Below, piece by piece: positions 43,201 to 56,439 of a stretch of DNA of 64,000 nt. Made by a program: the position numbers and the translations under genes. Within the stretch, counting starts at the first letter, position 1. Every line of letters begins with the position of its first letter. The stretch is from Limonium bicolor (taxonomy: Eukaryota > Streptophyta > Magnoliopsida > Caryophyllales > Plumbaginaceae): assembly GCA_023374045.1 (NCBI GenBank), contig CM041780.1, forward strand, positions 91,973,627 through 92,037,626, read 5' to 3'. The notes beneath the pieces were generated by a model, which worked only from the letters and a program-made list of their open reading frames with translations, was not told where the DNA came from and did no database searches.

Positions 43201-44797
43201 CTTACATGGTAAACCTTGTCATGAGACCTATGAGTGGAAACACACCCCTCAACGAGAACTTTCACCTACCAGTGATAGAATACCCTCCAATTGGAGAACG
43301 GGACCAGAAAACCCTTGAAGTTTTGGGGATGTCCCGGTAAGGTACATGCAAAAGCAAACCGCAGCTAGAGCCTATGATCAATGCTCAGCACTATGGAGAC
43401 AGTAATTGTCAAAACAATCAATGAGTGTGCATATTGCACACCATGAATGACCGGCGCTCAAGAGAACTTGTAACCCGATAAACCACTTCATCTTTGGTCA
43501 ACCAAGTTATTGGCAAACGATATCATGAATGAGGAAGTAATGTGAGGTGAGCTAACCTGCACATGAAACCTAAATTGAAATAAAACATCCCCACAATGGG
43601 AAGATAATAGTATCGCGGTATACTACGACAACCGTCATACATATGACTAGGAACCTCCTAGTGTTTGTACACCATAAGGAAATGATGCCAACGACAATGG
43701 CAAGGAGTAAAGGTAAGCTACCACAATAACGGAGACCGTAAAAACGATGTTGTATAGTGAGTAAGAATACGGTGCGCAACAAGCGACCGCTATGAGGAAG
43801 TAGTTGGACAATGACACGAAGTATAAGTACGAGATGACAAGCAGAAATTCATCCCTATCACATAAGTGATTTACTGCCAAGCGTTTACGCCTCTGCACTC
43901 TGTATGACTGAGTGTTTTGGTATTGCACTCGCGCAGTAATGATCTAATGCGATAGCTAGGAATATGGAAATGTAAACCGTAGTAAACCTTTCTTTCACCA
44001 ACAACATGGCATAAGCCAGTCAAGCAAGCTTAGCAACAAACCGTGCGGCCTAAGGCCAAAGAAGCACGAAAAGTGTAAGCACACTAACAATCACAAGATG
44101 TGAATTCCATTGGAATAAAAGGTGAAAGAAGACTGAAGAAAGTCACTCGGACCGACGCATTGAGAATGCAGGGTCATACAAGCAAAGAACACTTGTACTG
44201 AACCAGAAGAACTGGTATTATTCAGAAGCTAGTGACAACAGAGGAAGCACTGCAACTAGTGTAGTGACTTAACCTCGCCCGACAACAAGTCGGAGGGGAC
44301 TTAGTGAATAATCGTGGGAGTACGAATAATATGTATAATAGATTACCAGAAAGCTGGTTATAATCTAAAACTCATTGAGTTCAAACAGCGGTAAAAGAAT
44401 ACCACACTGTTAGTAAACCTTATTCCCACAATAGAGGGATAGAAAGGTGATGTATAGCACATTAAGGATAACATGAAGGGTGAGTAACCCAAGTTATCAG
44501 GGTCGCGCAGCAGAAGCTAGTGGGCCCTAACTAAGAAATGTAATACACCTAGTAAGTACGAAAGAATGGCTATTAATGCCTTGAAGCCTAATAGGCTAGA
44601 ACTGAATTAATTAGGAGTTAAATAAACTCATGTACGAATCCTCGGTGCAAAGACTAAACCATTGGTATGGTTAAGACCCTTTGACCAGAGCATATTGTAT
44701 AGTATATCGTAATGAAGCTAAACGCTTCAGATTGCCCAATCAAGTAACCAATGTTTAATAGTAACATATGGTAGATTACGTGGGCGTAATCCCTTTT

Positions 44798-44805
44798 AAG
44801 GGGGG
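44798..44805 (+). other. Second polypurine tract inside LARD interior 1
   Basis: TTAAGGGGGGTAGA here repeats the sequence at the LTR junction (46166-46173), 1.37 kb upstream of it. The same duplication is at 55058-55065 in interior 2. Confidence 0.75.
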
Positions 44806-46165
44806 TAGAGCGAAAACCGCTTAATACAAGTTTTATAAATAAAACACATAAAACTATAATGTGCATAGCACAAATGAGAATTGATTTAATGATTGGTACT
44901 TATGTTAGATAAACATACGTATTCATTCATATTGTAACTGTGGTAATTAAGCACGAGAGATGCGAATACCATAGGATGAATATACCCATCTTGAAACCCC
45001 AGTGGAAAAGTATTAGTAAAGAAGAGTAGAGTAACTCTTGGGGAAATGATAATTCTTGTAGTGTGTGTCTATCTGAAGTTAGACATGGCATTACGATGCA
45101 TGAGTCGGTATAAAACCGATGTATAACCTAGAGGAAATTGAGTTCCCTAGGTGATTGTCTTGAGACAATTGAGAATGAGTAGGGGACGGAGCTCCACAAG
45201 TATTGTATTCTTAAAGAAGTAGTACGGATTGACTATGAGTAGTAGAGGATTGTAACCATGAGTAGTGTATTCGTAAGTATGTTATTGGAAGTAAATCGAG
45301 GACAACCGAATTTCCTAAGTACTGTAGTCCTTAGCTAGAATATTTGAGATGAAGGAGAGTAGTGAATGGAAGTAGTAACAGACGATGAAATGAGTATGTA
45401 GGTATTGAATCTTGAAGCAAGTATTGGGAAGTAGAGTGAGGATGATTGATGGACTGAATTCCATCCTTGGAGATGTGTGAAATTGTAATCACGACTAGGC
45501 AGAGTAAAAAGATAGAAAATTGAAATAATCAACTATCTGTTGTTTGAAACTGATGTGGGAAGTCGAACTTGATCCTGATCAGATCGAGGGAAACCGAACA
45601 CGAAATTGGGGTGGAGAAGATAGTGCAACACTGATGCTGATCACATCAGGGTTGAACGATTCTTGAAGCTCCCTTAAGTGGTCACAAGAATCACATAGGA
45701 TAGAAGTAATGAAAATAAATTGGAATTTGAAGTTGTGTGTTTTAGAAAATTTTAATTGGTAGTAGTGAAAGAATTACCTTTAGTATGGAGAATGAGGATC
45801 TGCTAGAAGGGTGTACCGAAGAAGATAGTAAGGTAGTATGTTGTATTATTCCAAGGGCAGCGGGACGTAGAGGAGTCCTGTGTCTAGATGACCTTGGTGC
45901 CTGAGGGATTGTATGTGTATTGCATTGCTTTGGGGATAGCTTTGCACCGTATGTATGTATAAATCTTGTAATGTGGAACCAGATGGTGGGACGTGATGCG
46001 GATGGAAGTAAGTATGGTATACTTGTATTGTATGGAATGTGGAGACCTGAAGTAATGAATTCAGAAATTGTAAGGAGGAAGAATGTACGACTTTGGCATA
46101 GACAAGTAAGAATGAGCAAGTATTGAAATCCTATAACCTTGAGCAACTTTGAGGACAAAGTTCTT

Positions 46166-46173
46166 AAGGGGGG
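46166..46173 (+). other. Polypurine tract before LARD LTR 2
   Basis: AAGGGGGG followed by TAGAT and then the LTR start TGAAATACCCC at 46179. This is the expected plus-strand primer. Confidence 0.85.
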
Positions 46174-46178
46174 TAGAT

Positions 46179-49100
46179 TGAAATACCCCAAACTTAAGTA
46201 TAGTGATTAAGATAATTCTAATCCGTATTTAAGAGCCTAATAATGCTAGAGTAATATTGGTAAGGAAAAATAAATCCAAAAGAAATAAATAAACGCTTAA
46301 AAAGCAAAGGAAAACGCTAAATAAGCGTTAAATAACCATAGGAGGTATGAGACCTCGGTTAGCGTATTATATGGATTCTAAAGGTTTAATAAGACCTAAA
46401 TAATACATGGGAACGATTCCCGAAGAAAACGGACCAAGAAATGTATTAAAACGCTAAAAGAGCTTTAGCTTAGCGCACGTTTTTCGAGGAAACCCGAAAA
46501 CGTGACTTTAAGTGGTCAAACAGACCCGTAAAAATTATGAACCATTAAATAACAATTATTAAGCATGTATGAAAGCTTAATAGTCAATAAAAATAACTAG
46601 GCGAGAGAATTCCGGAAAACGGGTTCCGGTTAGTAAAAACTGTAACAACCGGGAAGTAGTGGGGTGACATTGTAATAAAAGGAACTTGTGTGTCCACTTT
46701 TGTAAATAAAAAGCAAAAATTGGAGTGAGTGTGTGTGTGTGATCGGTAGCCCCCTCTCCCTCACACTCTCTTTACTTCTCTAATATGCTAAAGGACAACA
46801 ATAAAGTAAAAACAAATAAAACACTCTCTCACCTCACTCTCTCATTTCCCTCATCTCTCTCTTCTTCCTTATCCCCATCGATTTCTCTCTCTTCTCCCTC
46901 CTATGCTGGGCGATTTTTGAAGCTCCAAGAAGCTCCAATGGCTTCTCCACTTTGACTCCATGCTCCATCTCCATGTGAGCCCCAAATGCAAAAATAAATA
47001 CATATTCTTGCTCCCCTCATCATCCTCTACACTTCCCTTTTTTAAAATTCCAAAATGATGAAGTTCATTTTCGTGGGTATACCCCATTGGTGAAGAAGAA
47101 AATAGCATCAATGTGTAGCTTGGGGTTCCCTCTCTCCATCAAGGTAAAAATCTACATGAAAAACTCATGTTTTCTCCATTTTGTTTCATAACCGATTTTT
47201 ACCTCCTGTAATACTCCATTTTCTCTCTCTCTTTTGAGCATAAATTTCACCTTGCAATGGTGGTGGATTCTCCTTCTTGAACCAAGGGCTAAAGCCCCTC
47301 CTAAAATACTCCAAAGGTAAACCCTAGAATTTGTATTCTAAACACTCCAATGAATTAGTGTTAATTTAAGGGTTAGCATTTTAATTGCACTTATTTTGTG
47401 TACATTGGGTGATGGGAATGGAGTTTGGCAACTCCATTCCCCATGTAGCCGATTTTGAGGCAAGAAAGGAAGAAGGAGGAAAAATGTGAAAGAAAGAAGG
47501 AGTATAAGCTCAAGGTAAGAGCCTTTCCTAATGTTAAATTCTATTGCATTAGAGTAATGGGAATGGGTAAAATATTTAAAGAACCCAAAACCTTGTACTA
47601 GTATTGAGAATTGTGAAGTTTGAGTATGTAAGAGCAAGTATGTGGATTGGAGGCCTTAGAGCCAAAAGATTGTATATGAGTATTGTATTGTGGATTGAGG
47701 AAATATTGGTGTATTGGGATTTTGTATGTGTGTGGTAGAACCCTTGTATGGGTATGGCTAGAATAGGCATGAATTTGGTGAGAAGGTGTATGTGTGGCTA
47801 AGTAAGAAAGTAGCTGAGCTATGGCAAAATTTTGGTAGGAATATGTACAATTATGGATGACTTGGTGAATGGGAGAACCAAGGTGTGTATTGAAGTTAGT
47901 GGAGATATTTAGTAACTATGGATTGGTACTTGTAGTATGAGTATGTGAAAGTGTAAATCTGTAGCGTAGCAAGAAGTAGTATAGTGCATTGGAGGAACTA
48001 GGAGAAACTAGGTGTGCTTGGAGAGCCTAAAGTGTGAAGTAAACCACTTTGTAACAGATTTTGAAAGGAGCTAGATAATGGGAAGGATTGAGTGGAAGGT
48101 AATGTAATGAGGATATTAGTAGTGGTATTGGTAGTAAGAGTATTGAATGATAAAGGTTAGGTTGAAATCTGTAGCATTTGAGGAGGAAAGAGCAAAATCT
48201 GTAACATTGGTGAAATGGGAACTAGTATAAGTGTTGAGAGATGAGATAAGAAATATGAGTAAGTTGTGTAAGAATGGAGTAGCAAGATTGGAGAGATGAA
48301 TTAAGGTGATTTAGAGCATCCAAATGAGTGGTAAATATGTAGGGAAGTATTGGTAAAGATTGGGGAAACAATGGGTAAAGAAAACACCCAAAAACAGGAT
48401 TTAAAACTGAAGTACTGGGCCGGACCGACCTTAGGACCGAACTTGCAAGGTCGGTCGAGCCCAGATTTACAAGACGGGAAACCTTCTGGAATCGACCGAC
48501 CTTGCGACCGGACTTGCAAGTTCGGTCGGCCCAGAAATTTCTCCGTCAGAAACCTTCTGGAATGGACCGAACTTGCGACCGGACTTGCAAGTTCGGTCGG
48601 CCAGAAAAATTCCCGTAATGCAAGCTACTGGAATGGACCGAACCGACCGGACTTGCAAGGTCGGTCGGGCTAAAATTTTCAAATACGAAACTTACTGGAA
48701 TGGACCGACCTGGGACCGGACTTGCAAGGTCGGTCGGCCCTGGAATTTTCACACGACGTAACCTACTGGAATGGACCGGACTTGCAAGGTCGGTCGCAAG
48801 TCCGGTCGAGTCAAAAAAAAAAATGTGTTTAATTATATGATTATAGTAATCATATATACATGTATATATGCCTATATACACATATGCATATATGTAGTAA
48901 CACACCATTAATGAAGTAGTATGGTAAAGTAAGAAAGTAAGAAAGGAGTAAGAAAACAAGTTTAAGAAGTAGTAAAGTAAAGGAAGGTTCTATAATCAAG
49001 TAAGAAAGTAATGAAGTGGTAAGTAAAATTGAAAGTATCAATGGAGGAGGAAGTTAGATCAATAATAGATCATTGATCATGCTACTCCATGTATGTATAG

Positions 49101-50581
49101 GAATCAAATAGTTGATCTCCAAGGAACCGGTAGTGCGAATACGACGGTGTACGGTATGATTTCTTCATGCTCTGTATCCTAACCTGGTTACCCCGATTTG
49201 TGTGCTTATGTGATCACCAATAAGATAAATGCACGAATCGGACTTATATTGCACTTAACTGTGTTTGAACTATTTGTTCTTGTTGTATCTCTTGAACAAT
49301 TAGTTTGTATAATTCATGAAATGAATGAATGGAAATGAGAAGTATGTGTAAGTATTGTGTACTTGTGTATTGTATGTATGTATGGAAGTGAAGTACTGAC
49401 TTCTACTAATTCCTAACAACCTAACTCCTAACTTGAGTAATGAGTAAATGGAATGAGTAGAAGTCCGATATAGTTTCGGCCACGCGTGAGGATAAGGAAA
49501 CACAAGAGGTTGGATCCGAATCCCTGGCTGTAATCTTTTCCATGGACCAATTCCCTTGAATGGGTAGCATCCTGGATTAGTGGGCCACCCTAAAGCCCGG
49601 TGGTGGGATGTAGTAATCCCTGCCCGGAGGTCATACCGACTTAACTGGAAGTAAAGTATGTAAGAAGTAAGTATTGTATGTGTATTGGTCCTGACTATTG
49701 TAAGTCATTGACCGGAAGTAAAAGAGTATCGAACACCCGATTAACCCGGGTGTGTAATGAAGCTAACTGGACCTTGTATGTATTGGAGAATTGTATCTCC
49801 GTATTGCGTATTGAGTATGTAATAAGTATGTATTGTGTATGTGTACTCTGGAAGATGGTAAGTAAGCATTGGTTGACTTGTATTGTCTTCCAAGCATGTA
49901 TTGTACTGTGCGTATGTATGTATACTTGGGGTAGTATTGCGTAGTATCGTGAATGAATGAAAGTATGTATGTATGTGTATGAATGTATGTATTGCAAAAT
50001 GAATTGCATGTATTCGACCAAATGGTCGGCGTACCCTCGCTAGTACGCGGGGTATGCGGTTATCATATTCAGCGAAAGCTGACCCCCTCGGGGGAACATT
50101 TTTAGTGTGCAGGTACCCGGAGCGAATACGGTCAAGGTAAGAGACCGGTGGCGCGCCTTGTAATTAGAAGTATCTAGTTTGTGAGGAATGGGCAGCAGAT
50201 TGACTCCTAGTGAGTGTGTATGAATTTGGGAGAAGTACTGTACTGATTTTGGAACCTAGTAAACTCGGTATGCGTAGTGTATTATCTTGTACGGAATTGT
50301 GGAGTATTGTATTGAATGGAGTACGGTATTGAATGGAGTAATGTATCGAACGGAGTATTGTAGTACTCAGCATGTAATGAGAGTATGTATTGTATTAAGT
50401 AGTACTCGGATATTCCGGTCCATCAGACCGATGCTGTATGTAGCAGTAGTAGCCTTGTTAGTCACGTGGGTGACTAACGGCATTGTATCACCCGATGTAT
50501 GTAAGTATGTATCCGCTGCGTGACTCGGGAAGCACGAGGAGATTGGACGGTAATGATTGAATTAATAGTAGGGGTGTTACA
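46179..50581 (+). repeat. LARD LTR 2 (4403 bp)
   Basis: Same termini and contents as LTR 1, shared by interiors 1 and 2. Minisatellite 48418-48810, hairpin 50457-50478 with unchanged stem. Confidence 0.93.
48418..48810. repeat. CCGACC palindromic minisatellite, LTR 2
   Basis: About seven units of the same type as in LTR 1. It includes a unit with CCCTGGAATTTTCACACGAC that LTR 1 lacks. Confidence 0.88.
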
Positions 50582-53500
50582 AAAAGTGGTATCAGAGCGA
50601 AGTTCGCTCTGATGACTGGAAATACCGAGCTTAGGAAATACCGAGTTAGGAATTAGAAGCTTTGGGCTATGGGCTGAGTGATAGCATTAGAGAGATGCTA
50701 GTTAGGAACTCCCGGTGAGTACCGGATACCTACAACACCAGTCCCGCCCACCGCAAACCCCATTGTATAACTTGGGAAAGGACGCCAGAGAGAAGAAAAG
50801 CCTTCTCATACTCGGGGAAAACCCGATCTGGCAGCTGTGAAGCAATCACACAGTAAACAAGAACCGACGTATGGTAGATTCCGAGGAATGGAAGACCCGG
50901 AAGTGAATCCCGGGTGAACAACAATAGCCGTACTTAATAGCGGTAGTAAAACACTCCAACCACAAGGGGCTATAACTTGCAACAGCATGGGGCGACGTGC
51001 TTAGCAGTCGCGAAACCTAGCTAGTCACCCAGCAGCAGGAAAAGCAGCACTAAGCGTGCAATGGAACGAGGAAAAAGTACAATAATGAACCCGAGACACA
51101 AGTCTACGGGATAGTAATACTTCAATAATACCACCACAGTATGCTAACTGACTAAGGACATAGTCAGAAGCGGTTAACTCCAAAGCTGCAACGCCATTAA
51201 GGTTACAAACCTGGCCTATATAGCACAGACAACTAAAAGAACAACCATAAGGTATAACCGATAGGACTACGAGGGTAGTGCCTAAACAAGGTAGGCTCAG
51301 TAACCACACCAGTGTGTGGGAACGAGCCACAAGGAACGACACTAAACCAAATAAAGGGGAAGCTCCAAGGATTGGAGAAGTACCCTGACCAATGACAGCC
51401 ATGTCAAACTCACGGAGGAGTTACTCAGAAGAGTAATTAACCTAAGTAATGATCAACAAGATCAAGGGAAGAATCTATGAGACTATCAAATGCGAGCGGG
51501 AACCATACCGTGATCGGTATAGGGTTACTCAAAAACCACCAGTATCACGCACTTGCCACGGCAAGTGCAGTAAGAACATGAGTATGTAAGGGAACACAAT
51601 GTCACAAGTGCATAGCAATGTACGGTGACCAAAAAGAAAAAAACTACAGGATCACACATCCTAACAACTAGAAGTATGGAACTTAGAAAGGCCTAACGGC
51701 CGGATCACTGTATTTAGAACATACCGGTCAGCGAGAAGCTCGACTTGGTCAAGACCTCAAACATGGCTACGCCATGAGAGACTTCTTTTAACACCGAACC
51801 ATAATTTTTAAAAACCCAAAATTCTCTTTCAAAACCACAATCTTTCTTTAAACTTGGAGTTTAAAACCAAACCAACAGAATTACGGTGAGTATCATAGAA
51901 TGATACAAGAGGAGTTGACAACAGAATACTTCACCTGGCGTGTGACGAACACTACGAGTGTACCCAATTACGGGATGTGGGACAACCGCACTCCGAAGGA
52001 GCTTGTGGGCCTGACAAATAGTCGGGTAAGTGGTAACGTATCAATAAGGTACCCCACGTATGTATACATGTTGTACGTACAAACACGGGAAGTAGTCAAC
52101 TCCGTTCTACGGACCATGAGTAAGCCAAACCAGGACAAATGGAACTCCAGCCGAACAAGGAGAAGGAACTCAACTAAGAAATAAGTATGGAAGAACTCAG
52201 AGAATCCATCTGAGATAAGGAATAGGAACTAGGGAGTGCAAAGAGCACATACTAGTAAGTATAGACATTGGATATGTCTCAGGACATCAATAAATACATG
52301 GCAGCTGGAAAGTATACCCAGCCTAAACACAGTAAGGCAATCGCCTAACGTGGACACCAGAATGCTCAACTAACGGGACGGAGTTCCCAAGAGCAATTAC
52401 AAGATTACCACAAATATAATCCATCATCAAAGAGGACATTTAACTTGGTCTAAAATACTAGGAGAAAGCATAAACAGTCTACCCAAGAATGGGGACGTTA
52501 TACCCCTAAGGGGATAGCTTAAATACAATACCACAAGGCGGTATAGCGGACACATCATGCCATAGACATTAGCCGGATGTAACGGCATAACTAACAACAC
52601 CCAGGAGCAATCCTCGAAGGGTGTTGGAATAACAACAGTTGAATGAAGTGTCATGATAAGAGCACGACAACTAGAACGAACACTCGGTTAAGACACCGAA
52701 GGGATTCACTTAATAGGAAATACCCTAGTCTAAAAGGCACTGATCAGCACCAGATTGCCTAAGAGTCTCCTATGAACGGAAGCGTGATGTCATGACTTAC
52801 CATGGAGCCCAGTAAATACCTCCAACCTATGGGGTACACAAAGAATGGAAACGTGTATAAGTTGCTTGCAAAGAGCATAGCTTGCAGCAATAAGGCTTAA
52901 AAGCCACCAACCAACTACGTGGTGTGAACTCAAACAGTGGCAAAACCCACACCATTACTAATAGGACTTGCAAGAAATATTATCCCATATGACAAGAAAT
53001 CAACAATTGGACCATCAATTCAAACCCAACCTCTTGAGTGGCTTGGAGTAATGGTCAGCTTAGCGTCACTGTCACTAGAGCATCAGTCTAGTATGCAGTT
53101 GACAAGCTTAACTACCTTCATGCCTTCTGTGGCAATGGTAACACAGGGGCATAGAAATCGGGATAAATGCCAACATTGACCTGGTCCACACTTGGACACT
53201 ACAAGAAACCCGAGGGAAGACACCTCTTGTTAACCAGATCACCAATGTGGTGAAGATGTGAACCCTTAGAAAAGGCTCCCATCCACTATAACAACAAAAC
53301 TTATGCATAGATATTGCCAAGAGACAACGAATACGGAAATGAGATTTCCAAACCACCACGCCTACGAGAGGCTGTGGACTGTAGAAACACATCGCTTAAG
53401 AGCATTGAAGCTCGAAGGAGTAAGCATACTCCTTATGCACCCAATCATGTGGTGAACCATTGTATAAATACTTACATGGTAAACCTTGTAATGAGACCTA

Positions 53501-56439
53501 TGAGTGGAAACACACCCCTCAACGAGAACTTTCACCTACCAGTGATAGAATACCCTCCAATTGGAGAACGGGACCAGAAAACCCTTGAAGTTTTGGGGAT
53601 GTCCCGGTAAGGTACATGCAAAAGCAAACCACACAGCTAGAGCCTATGATCAATGCTCAGCACTATGGAGACAGTAATTGTCAAAACAATCAATGAGTGT
53701 GCATATTGCACACCATGAATGACCAGCTCAAGAGAACTTGTAACCCGATAAACCACTTCATCTTTGGTCAATCAAGTTATTGGCAAACGATATCATGAAT
53801 GAGGAAGTAATGTGAGGTGAGCTAACCTGCACATGAAACCTAAATTGAAATAAAACATCCCCACAATGGGAAGATAATAGTATCGCGGTATACTACGACA
53901 ACCGTCATACATATGACTAGGAACCTCCTAGTGTTTGTTCACCATAAGGAAATGATGCCAACGACAATGACAAGGAGTAAAGGTAAGCTACCACAATAAC
54001 GGAGACCGTAAAAACGATGTTGTATAGTGAGTAAGAATACGGTGCACAACAAGCGACCGCTATGAGGAAGTAGTTGGACAATGACACGAAGTATAAGTAC
54101 GAGATGACAAGCAGAAATACTCATCCCTATCACATAAGTGATTTACTGCCAGCGTTTACGCCTCTGCACTCTGTATGACTGAGTGTTTTGGTATGGCACT
54201 CGCGCAATAATGATCTAATACGATAGCTAGGAATATGGAAATGTAAACTGTAGTAAACCTTCCTTCACCAACAACATGGCATAAGCTAGTCAAGCAAGCT
54301 TAGCAACAAACTGTGCGGCCTAAGGCCAAAGAAGCACGAAAAGTGTAAGCACACTAACAATCACAAGATGTGAATTCTATTGGAATAAAAGGTGAAAGAA
54401 GACTGAAGAAAGTCACTCGGACCGACGCATTGAGAATGCAGGGTCATACAAGCAAAGAACACTTGTACTGAACCAGAAGAACTGGTATTATTCAGAAGCT
54501 AGTGACAATAGAGGAAGCACTGCAACTAGGTAGTGGACTTAATCTCGCCCGACAACAAGTCGGAGGGACTTAGTGATAATCGTGGGAGTACGAATAATAT
54601 GTATAATAGATTACCAGAAAGCTGGTTATAATCTAAAACTCATTGAGTTCAAACAGCGGTAAAAGAATACCACACTGTTAGTAAACCTTATTCCCACAAT
54701 AGAGGGATAGAAAGGTGATGTATAGCACATTAAGGATAACATGAAGGGTGAGTAACCCAAGTTATCAGGGTCGCGCAGCAGAAGCTAGTGGGCCCTAACT
54801 AAGAATGTAATACACCTAGTAAGTACGAAAGAATGGCTATTAATGCCTTGAAGCCTAAAGGCTAGAACTGAATTAATTAGGAGTTAAATAAACTCATGTA
54901 ATCCTCGGTGCAAAGACTAAACCATTGGTATGGTTAAGACCCTTTGACCAGAGCATATATAGTATATCGTAATGAAGCTAAACGCTTCAGATTGCCCAAG
55001 CAAGTAACCAATGTTTAATAGTAACATATGGTAGATTACGTGGGCGTAATCCCTTTTAAGGGGGGTAGAGCGAAAACCGCTTAATACAAGTTTTATAAAT
55101 AAAACACATAAAACTATAATGTGCATAGCACAAATGAGAATTGATTTAATGATTGGTACTTATGTTAGATAAACATACGTATTCATTCATATTGTAACTG
55201 TGGTAATTAAGCACGAGAGATGCGAATACCATAGGATGAATATACCCATCTTGAAACCCCAGTGGAAAAGTATTAGTAAAGAAGAGTAGAGTAACTCTTG
55301 GGGAAATGATAATTCTTGTAGTGTGTGTCTATCTGAAGTTAGACATGGCATTACGATGCATGAGTCGGTATAAAACCGATGTATAACCTAGAGGAAATTG
55401 AGTTCCCTAGGTGATTGTCTTGAGACAATTGAGAATGAGTAGGGGACGGAACTCCACAAGTATTGTATTCTTAAAGAAGTAGTACGGATTGACTATGAGT
55501 AGTAGAGGATTGTAACCATGAGTAGTGTATTCGTAAGTATGTTATTGGAAGTAAATCGAGGACAACCGAATTTCCTAAGTACTGTAGTCCTTAGCTAGAA
55601 TATTTGAGATGAAGGAGAGTAGTGAATGGAAGTAGTAACAGACGATGAAATGAGTATGTAGGTATTGAATCTTGAAGCAAGTATTTGGAAGTAGAGTGAG
55701 GATGATTGATGGACTGAATTCCATCCCTTGGAGATGTGTGAAATTGTAATCACGACTAGGCAGAGTAAAAAGATAGAAAATTGAAATAATCAACTATCTG
55801 TTGTTTGAAACTGATGTGGGAAGTCGAACTTGATCCTGATCAGATCGAGGGAAACCGAACACGAATTGGGGTGGAAAGATAGTGCAACACTGATGCTGAT
55901 CACATCAGGGTTGAACGATTCTTGAAGCTCCCCTTAAGTGGTCACAAGAATCACATAGGATAGAAGTAATGAAATAAATTGGAATTTGACGTTGTGTGTT
56001 TTAGAAAATTTTTAATTGGTAGTAGTGAAAGAATTACCTTTAGTATGGAGAATGAGGATCTGCTAGAAGGGTGTACCGAAGAGGATAGTAAGGTAGTATG
56101 TTGTATTATTCCAAGGGCAGCGGGACGTAGAGGAGTCCTGTGTCTAGATGACCTTGGTGCCTGAGGGATTGTATGTGTATTGCATTGCTTTGGGGATAGC
56201 TTTGCACCGTATGTATGTATAAATCTTGTAATGTGGAACCAGATGGTGGGACGTGATGCGGATGGAAGTAAGTATGGTATACTTGTATTGTATGGAATGT
56301 GGAGACCGAAAGTAATGAATTCAGAAATTGTAAGGAGGAAGAATGTACGACTTTTGGCATAGACAAGTAAGAATGAGCAAGTATTGAAATCCTATAACCT
56401 TGAGCAACTTTGAGGACAAAGTTCTTAAGGGGGGTAGAT
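50582..56439 (+). mobile_element. LARD interior 2 (5858 bp), non-coding
   Basis: Intact primer site TGGTATCAGAGC at 50587-50598. Colinear with interior 1 throughout, differing by substitutions and many 1-2-nt indels. Polypurine tracts at 55058-55065 and 56427-56434. No recognisable proteins. Confidence 0.9.

Larger units (their letters stand above)
40312..46178 (+). mobile_element. LARD interior 1 (5867 bp), non-coding
   Basis: Begins with a damaged initiator-Met primer site, GGTATCAGAGC, missing the GT present in copies 2 and 3. The first ~80 nt resemble the leader of the autonomous element at 4380-4300 (CTGATGACTGGAAATACCG versus CTGATCAAGAAATACCG). It ends with AACTTTGAGGACAAAGTTCT then AAGGGGGG, a polypurine tract preceded by a relic resembling the usual gypsy pol end (Asn-Phe-Glu-Asp-Lys). 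In between no gag, protease, RT, RNase H or integrase motif is found; frames up to about 98 codons lack family signatures and are not kept in all copies. Short stem-loops are frequent. Long LTRs and a conserved non-coding interior define LARD-type elements. Confidence 0.88.

Noticed and set aside
53314..53610. 98-codon open frame in LARD interior 2, identical in interior 3 (63570-63866)
   Set aside because: It is open only because the repeats are near-identical; in interior 1 the frame is broken, and the translation shows no family motif or start context. Treated as non-coding.
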